Assembly: GCF_000003605.2 (NCBI RefSeq)
Contig: NW_003124893.1
Coordinates: 306,400-318,530, forward strand
Source of the DNA: Saccoglossus kowalevskii
Taxonomy: Eukaryota > Hemichordata > Enteropneusta > Harrimaniidae
Direction of reading: 5' to 3'
Length of the DNA: 12,131 nt
Made by a program: the position numbers and the translations under genes. Below the pieces are notes generated by a model. It did no database searches, was not told where the DNA came from, and was given only the letters and a program-made list of their open reading frames with translations. Shown here in pieces: positions 7,581-12,131 of this stretch. Within the stretch, counting starts at the first letter, position 1; each line of letters begins with the position of its first letter.

Positions 7581-8100
7581 GCCTTTCAAGCACTGCGGGC
7601 CCGCGTCCCTTAGACAAACAGCTACGTCGCTTTTGTTTCGCCCGCGATCCTTGAAATCCTGCCCGCGATGCTTATTCACGTTGTATTGTTTACAAGTGTC
7701 AGCCTCGTCTAGCACATCTTTAAAACAATAACATGTATTGATCGAAAGGTAATCCCGCCTTTGTACATAGTTAGCCTTACAAAAACAGTGATAAAAACGG
7801 AAGTCTACAAGAAGTTACCAAGTCTATCAAGGATGCGGAGCTGGCAAACCCAAAATACTAGGGTAGTAATAATTTGCCCATTGCGTCGGGATGGTCTATC
7901 CGGAGTTGCTGCACTGCGGTTAATTGTGTTTTTACTATTTCATCGCCAGTGAGACTAATTACCAAGAATTAAAAAAACAAATAAAATTAAGTCGCATTGG
8001 AAAGAAAACTGTAAATAAATCGGAGTAAAAATTATTCAACTGCAGACGAGATGGACAAGGAAAAAACGAACCCTGACCTCTAGAAATACCTCATTCATAG
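7581..8100. other. Intergenic interval, no gene recognised
   Basis: The left part (7581-7690) has CCCGCG words that recur near 8900, consistent with subterminal repeats of an hAT-like element. Short open frames at 7761-7952 show no domain that I recognise. A SAXO N-terminal exon was sought here on the minus strand and not found. Confidence 0.4.
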
Positions 8101-8215
8101 TGCGTCATTACCGAGGAACGCCACCCTCAGGCGACGTAACACATGTAGTGACATCACAACCGATGCATGCTGGGTTACAACGGAGATTCTGATTGAGGCA
8201 ACAAAGATGGCGGCG
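8101..8215. promoter_or_regulatory. Candidate promoter, possibly shared by SAXO (-) and COX10 (+)
   Basis: This stretch is less AT-rich than its surroundings and packs promoter-type words into little over 100 bp: TGCGTCAT (8101-8108), GCGACGTAA (8131-8139), the CRE-like TGACATCA (8149-8156), the half motif TGCATGCTGGG (8164-8174), reminiscent of ZNF143 sites, and AAGATGGCGGC (8204-8214), a strong YY1-type site overlapping an ATG. YY1 and CRE-type sites are common at promoters of nuclear genes for mitochondrial proteins, which suits COX10 downstream. The position between two divergent genes suggests a bidirectional promoter. There is no transcript evidence. Confidence 0.4.
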
Positions 8216-8275
8216 CAGAGTGCACGTTTTTCCGCGATGTTTAAAAACAACATTTTGTTGGCGATTTTGATGTAA
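8207..8275 (+). CDS. Short ATG frame, possible COX10 first exon
   Basis: An ATG inside the YY1-type motif opens 22 codons (MAAQSARFSAMFKNNI...) before TAA at 8273-8275. The peptide has no acidic residue and three basic ones, as expected of a mitochondrial targeting start, and MAA also starts human COX10. No donor in this frame has phase 0, which the next recognised exon at 9089 needs, so an unproven intermediate exon would be required. It could equally be a chance frame. Confidence 0.25.
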   Translation: MAAQSARFSAMFKNNILLAILM

Positions 8276-8581
8276 TTTCTAAGTTAATCATCAATGAATT
8301 GTTTTAATTAAGCAAACATTCTAAGTTTGTGTATTTTTAAACAAAAAAGTCAGGAACCGATGATCGCAACAGCAGTGGTGAATACCCGTTCAACGCAATG
8401 CCATCAACTGACAATGTTATGTGATCGTAGCGTTACACAAATAATAGACAGATCAATGAAAAATCGCTGACTTTAGTTTTGAAATGCCGTTGTAGAAAAA
8501 AAATGTCATTATTGATTTATTAATTTCTTCATATTTTGATAACCCGCAATCATGCAGATTTTACAAATTTAACAAACAAAT

Positions 8582-8598
8582 CCCCCCCCCCCCCCCCC
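8582..8598. repeat. Poly-C run (17 C)
   Basis: A homopolymer of 17 C in AT-rich DNA between the candidate promoter and the right hAT-like terminus. Its length is prone to sequencing error. Confidence 0.85.
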
Positions 8599-9036
8599 GT
8601 ATGTACTGGCAGTAACACTGGCACTAAAACTGACTGTACTTGTACACAAAATAATGACGAACCAGTTACCTCCACGGATAAACAATATATTCACGATTGG
8701 CTATAAGTATTTCCATTTCTTTCCTATTCTATTTCAAACATTATTTGACTTGATGCACACATAAAACACAATGAATTTAAATGATATAAAATATATGAGA
8801 TATGTATCTCTCCTTCATTGCAGTTATAATGTTTGTTGGGGAAACTAATTATTATGCAAACAAAATTATGCAAATAAAATGTATTGTTATGTAAATTAGC
8901 CGCGATGCTTGGCTTAGAGTCTGGGGAGAACACTGTATATAACTGTATATCATATGAAGTTATTGTTTATATCATATAGAGCTAGTAGATATTCCTAAGA
9001 TGGCAAGTCTGGGGTTTCATCGATGTAGATATGGAT

Positions 9037-9057
9037 TCATTTATTTATTTATTTCAT
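9037..9057. repeat. (ATTT)n tract before COX10 exon
   Basis: TCATTTATTTATTTATTTCA lies 30 nt upstream of the acceptor at 9088. Read on the minus strand it resembles the GAAATAAATAAAT end of the LINE at 2473-2510, so it may be a solo LINE tail or only a microsatellite. Apart from this tract, 8936-9088 holds nothing recognised. Confidence 0.55.
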
Positions 9058-9088
9058 CACTATACTAAATACTATTGTTTGTCTTTAG

Positions 9089-9395
9089 ATTACAAGTAAA
9101 ACAACCACAGTTTATGGTGAAGCCAAGCCAAATGTGGAACCTATTTCTCAGACATCAGTCACAAATACAGATAAAAATACGCCAGTTAATTTATCAGACA
9201 CATTGCCCAGTAACAAGACAAGTGCATTGAATACTGCTCTTGTAAACAATATTTCTAAAATTTCCCCCTGTCCACTGGAGCCTGAAGATGGCAACAAGGA
9301 TGTGTTTACACTAGACAAGAGCTGGACCGAACAAAAATTAGATTTTTCCAAACTACCTTACTACTATATGCAACTAGGAAAGAGTCGACTTACAG
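9089..9395 (+). CDS. COX10: COX10 exon: linker and start of the first helix
   Basis: The acceptor TGTCTTTAG and donor G|GTGAGT bound 307 nt, phase 0 in and phase 1 out. The first ~75 residues are polar, rich in Thr, Asn and Ser, and poorly conserved, as in the pre-catalytic linker of other animals. The end [15 protein letters not shown] corresponds to the human segment DLPGILARLSKIKLT. Whether this is exon 2 or later is unknown. Confidence 0.88.
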
Positions 9396-11438
9396 GTGAG
9401 TGTCTGTGAGCTGCTAGAATTGAAGTCACTTGCATGGAATTCTTCCAACTCATCTGTTATTATTCCAGTATAGTGCTTTCCCCAATTGACATAACATTAT
9501 GATATGCTAATTACCTTCATTCTATTCATTGTTATGCTAAATTGGCTGTATTGTTACAGTAATTGTGGATATGTATTATCATCATACAACTTTGTTATTG
9601 CATTTTATAGCTGTTGATATTCAAATGCCGTCATGAAGTTATACTGCAAAAGTATCAGTTGTTAAAGTCATTTTCAAGCTCAGAGCTAGCACAACAAAAA
9701 CAGTACAAGTTATAGTGATTGTAGTCAAATAGTGATACTTTCTGCATTTGTAATTAATTAGGTTGTTGTTCTATTTCCAGCTCTGGTGGTGCTGACTGCT
9801 GCTGGTGGATACGTAATGGCTCCTGGTGATTTTTATATTGGAACATTATTATTCACAACACTTGGGACATTCTTGACGTCAAGTTCAGCCAACGCTATAA
9901 ATCAAGTATGTTTGCTATGATGAGTTGCTTGTAAGCATTTTTCCCAATAATCACAAATTTAGCTCCAGTTTAATTCTCATACAATATGCGATATGTAGTA
10001 GTCAACTTTTTCCTCTTTCCTAGTTTATAGAGGTGCCATATGATTCCCAGATGGCAAGAACAAGAAACAGAGTACTAGTTCAGCAGTTGATCAGGTATAT
10101 GTTTTCTAGTTTTCACCATTACAATATATCATGTTTAAGTTGCCTCTTATTTATCATTATACCATCTAACAATTTCATTAATTCACAGTCCACTTCATGC
10201 CGCAACTTTCGCTGCTGTGTCTGGGATTGCTGGAACTGCCATCCTGGCATTGGGATGTAATCCATTAACTGCTGTACTGGGGCTTGGTAACTTAGCCCTC
10301 TATACAATGGTGTACACACCGATGAAGAGAGTCAGTATTCTGAATACATGGGTAGGTGCTGTTGTAGGAGGAGTACCACCATTGATGGGATGGGCCGCTT
10401 GTATGGGGCATCTTGATCCTGGTAAGTACATTCTCGGCTAGCGCTAGGCTAGTGCTTCTAATCAAACTACTGTTTTAAATTGTATTACTCAGTCCTCAGT
10501 TGTGTACAGTGTTACAAAATGTATTTATCTCAGTCAGGATTTTATTAAATTTCATATGATTTGCAACAATAAACCAGTCATGTCTTTTGAAAATGACTGG
10601 CTAGCTAAAACTGAACACTGTAACTTAAATCAATCAGTGCAGTTTGACAATTAGATAGTGACACATTTGTATTAACTGAGCCAAAATGAAGTGGTGACAA
10701 AGAAAGTCAGAGACAATGTATCTGATGATTATTACTTTGAATTACTTTAAATTCAAGAATTCACGCTAGCAGCCTGGTGTTCATAAACATGCACGTCCCA
10801 TATAGATCCTTATTATGACAATATTAAAAGCTCCCAATTATTGTTTCAGTAAACCACCAAACAAAAACAAAATGTTGCACGCTGCTTTTGTTGATCTGCC
10901 AAGCAGAATCGATTTCCACTGTAAGTGTTTAAGGGGAGCTATGCTATTCAAATCTCTACAAAATTATCTGAATTACAAATGGCATGCCCTGGTTAATGTT
11001 CTAAAACTAAACATCTTTTTTCTTGTAGGTGCATGGCTCTTAGCAGGATTTCTTTATGCATGGCAGTTCCCTCATTTCAATTCCCTCAGCTGGAACCTAC
11101 GAGGAGAATATTCTCGTGGTGGATATCGTATGATGGCGACTACTAACCCAGCTCTCTGTCGCCGAGTGGCTTTACGCTACAGTTTCGGAATAATTGCACT
11201 TTCAACACTTGCGCCAGTGGTGAACCTAACCACATGGGCATTCGCCGTGGACTCGCTACCAATTAATTTATACATGTCATGGCTAGCATGGAGGTTTTAC
11301 AAGAATAAAGATTCAGAATCTGCCAGGAGACTTTTCCGCTTCAGTTTGCTGCACCTTCCTTTGTTGATGCTGCTGTTACTCATAAGTAAAAAGAAGCTGT
11401 ATGAAAAGAACATTGATGCGAAATCCAAAACTGTTTAG
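9089..11438 (+). CDS. COX10: Protoheme IX farnesyltransferase, mitochondrial (COX10), 5' partial
   Basis: Five exons (9089-9395, 9781-9905, 10024-10094, 10189-10421, 11029-11438) join in frame to 381 residues ending at TAG. COX10 transfers a farnesyl group from farnesyl diphosphate to heme B, giving heme O, the first step of heme A synthesis for cytochrome c oxidase; it is an inner-membrane UbiA-superfamily prenyltransferase. Visible hallmarks are [18 protein letters not shown], the polar motif NAINQFIEVPYD followed by [52 protein letters not shown] and CRRVALR. The segments between form about seven to nine hydrophobic helices. Human COX10 is 443 residues, so only the targeting peptide and perhaps some linker are missing; they lie upstream. 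Compared with the human protein as I recall it, RPLV is RVLV and the Asp before YSRGGY is Glu. SAXO diverges upstream. Confidence 0.95.
9781..9905 (+). CDS. COX10: COX10 exon with NAINQ motif
   Basis: The acceptor CTATTTCCAG and donor CAA|GTATG bound 125 nt, phase 1 in and phase 0 out. It encodes [18 protein letters not shown], a second hydrophobic stretch and SSANAINQ. The first Asn of NAINQ aligns with human Asn204, part of the substrate-binding motif. Confidence 0.93.
10024..10094 (+). CDS. COX10: COX10 short internal exon
   Basis: This 71-nt exon has acceptor TTTCCTAG and donor AG|GTATAT, phase 0 in and phase 2 out. It reads [20 protein letters not shown] and QLI. It completes the first Asp/Asn-rich prenyltransferase motif and the basic RTRNR segment that follows. 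Confidence 0.92.
10189..10421 (+). CDS. COX10: COX10 central membrane exon
   Basis: The acceptor is ATTCACAG and the donor G|GTAAGT; 233 nt, phase 2 in and phase 1 out. It encodes [50 protein letters not shown] and [15 protein letters not shown], covering about three hydrophobic helices and the YTPMKR loop. Confidence 0.94.
10422..11028 (+). other. COX10 intron with open frame at its 3' end
   Basis: The last intron (607 nt) is open from 10815 in the same frame as the final exon, so a simple frame search extends the exon by about 71 codons. Those codons show no COX10 similarity, and the acceptor TTTTTCTTGTAG at 11028 joins the two conserved segments perfectly, so they are called intron. A short perfect inverted repeat, CCAGTCAT/ATGACTGG, lies at 10574-10600. 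Confidence 0.8.
11029..11438 (+). CDS. COX10: COX10 terminal coding exon
   Basis: 410 nt from the acceptor after TTGTAG (phase 1) to TAG at 11436-11438. It encodes [48 protein letters not shown] and three further hydrophobic stretches, and ends in a basic tail [16 protein letters not shown]. The GEYSRGGY segment is the second Asp-type motif region, with Glu in place of the Asp of human COX10 (Asp336). Confidence 0.95.
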
Positions 11439-12131
11439 TGTATCATACGTCATTAGTTTATTCCCAAACCACATCCAACATTCTAAAAGAATACATCAGT
11501 TTACCTCTTGCGAACTTGTTACTTACAACAAATGTCGTTGTGTACTTTGTGTAAAAAAAACACTTCCCTCTGGAGATGCAACATAACACATCTCTTAACT
11601 GAAATTCATACTCAGGGATTGATGTATCATCAAATTGCATAATGTAAATACTAATGATTGTGTATGATAACAGCTAATTATTTATTCAAAAATTTTCAAT
11701 GGTTTTGGGGTTATTAAAACTATCCAGCTTGCAGTTGGTGATTGTGTAAACAAAGACTTGAATGCTGAGATGCTGCCAGGAACATTATACTATGAACAGT
11801 ATCAGTTGAAGTACAAGCATTGTAAAATTGAGTTTTTGCTGTTATTTTCTATTTTTAATTTATGTGTAGTATGGACATTTTAATTGCTGAAGTTATTATT
11901 GAATGCTCAACCAAATTGTCTTTCATGTGCAAAGACAATTAAGACATTACATGCTATTTCAATTATAAAAAAACATTAACATGAGTGTTAAGAAAATTTG
12001 TAAATATAAAGTATTGTAGGTACCCATAACTGGTAGATGATTTAATTTACTTTTTATTTTGCCCACCACCAGTTCAGTGAGTTACAATTGATCGACAGGA
12101 CACACTGATGAGCAGTGCTCAAAACAGCCCA
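11439..12131 (+). other. COX10 3' untranslated and downstream region
   Basis: No AATAAA occurs after the stop codon in this interval. The best candidate signal is the variant ATTAAA at 11713-11718; a less usual AATATA lies near 12003. No further gene was recognised to the window end, and short open frames at 11401-11640 are treated as chance. Confidence 0.45.

Larger units (their letters stand above)
7566..8935. mobile_element. Region bounded by hAT-like terminal inverted repeats
   Basis: CAGTGTTCTCCCCAG (7566-7580) is the exact inverse of CTGGGGAGAACACTG (8921-8935). The similarity continues weakly inward: CAAGCACTGCGG on the left against CAAGCATCGCGG on the right, read inward. CAGTG...-type ends are characteristic of hAT transposons. 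The left end interrupts the minisatellite in mid-unit. The flanking octamers (7558-7565 CTGGCTAC, 8936-8943 TATATAAC) do not match, so no target-site duplication supports a single insertion. No transposase is recognised inside. It may be one degenerate non-autonomous element of 1.37 kb or two separate ends of the same family. The region also holds a promoter-like segment, which argues for caution. Confidence 0.45.

Noticed and set aside
6751-7617. 288-codon minus-strand frame through the 33-bp array into the SAXO exon
   Set aside because: It crosses the SAXO exon in a register that gives no Mn modules, and elsewhere only reflects the repeat unit.
10815-11028. 71-codon extension upstream of the last COX10 exon
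   Set aside because: Open by chance; no COX10 similarity, and a strong acceptor at 11028 joins conserved segments exactly.
1-12131. CRISPR array or prokaryotic defence system
   Set aside because: The tandem repeats have no unique spacers between them, and the genes are spliced animal genes.

Overview
The window looks like a piece of an invertebrate animal genome. It is AT-rich, its genes are split by short GT-AG introns, intergenic DNA is abundant, and it carries minisatellites, microsatellites and decayed LINE, Penelope-like and terminal-inverted-repeat elements. There is no bacterial gene organisation. The phylum cannot be fixed from sequence alone; the proteins fit a deuterostome or lophotrochozoan.

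Layout. Positions 1-1016 are repeat-rich: a (GT)(GA) microsatellite, a 10-bp phased A-tract array, two copies of an 18-bp CRE-containing motif, and a 26-bp minisatellite of about 16 units, most carrying a CCAAT box. Positions 1330-1627 hold a broken GIY-YIG endonuclease domain of Penelope type. Positions 2159-3304 look like a DNA element with 16-bp terminal inverted repeats and a 5-bp target-site duplication, with a 5'-truncated LINE tail nested inside on the minus strand. A third copy of the inverted-repeat end sits at 3527-3542. Positions 3543-4376 hold no recognisable gene.

Two host genes occupy the right two thirds and point away from each other. On the minus strand, exons 6691-6893 and 4677-5677 encode 400 residues of a stabilizer of axonemal microtubules (SAXO/FAM154 family), including a complete C-terminus and ten Mn-type repeats. 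Its N-terminal exon(s) were not found. On the plus strand, five exons between 9089 and 11438 encode 381 residues of COX10, protoheme IX farnesyltransferase, complete at the C-terminus. All splice phases in both genes agree.

Between the genes lie a 33-bp minisatellite (6924-7565; about 19.5 units, each with a CAGCTG E-box), a pair of hAT-like inverted termini (7566-7580 and 8921-8935) and, between those termini, a promoter-like segment (about 8101-8215). That segment has CRE-like sites and a YY1-type motif over an ATG. It may be the shared start region of the two genes, but the first exons are not proven. COX10 works in heme A synthesis in the mitochondrial inner membrane and SAXO on ciliary microtubules. 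The sequence shows no functional link beyond divergent arrangement. No clearly new biological system was found; the most unusual items are the motif-bearing tandem arrays and the transposon-like termini around the candidate promoter.
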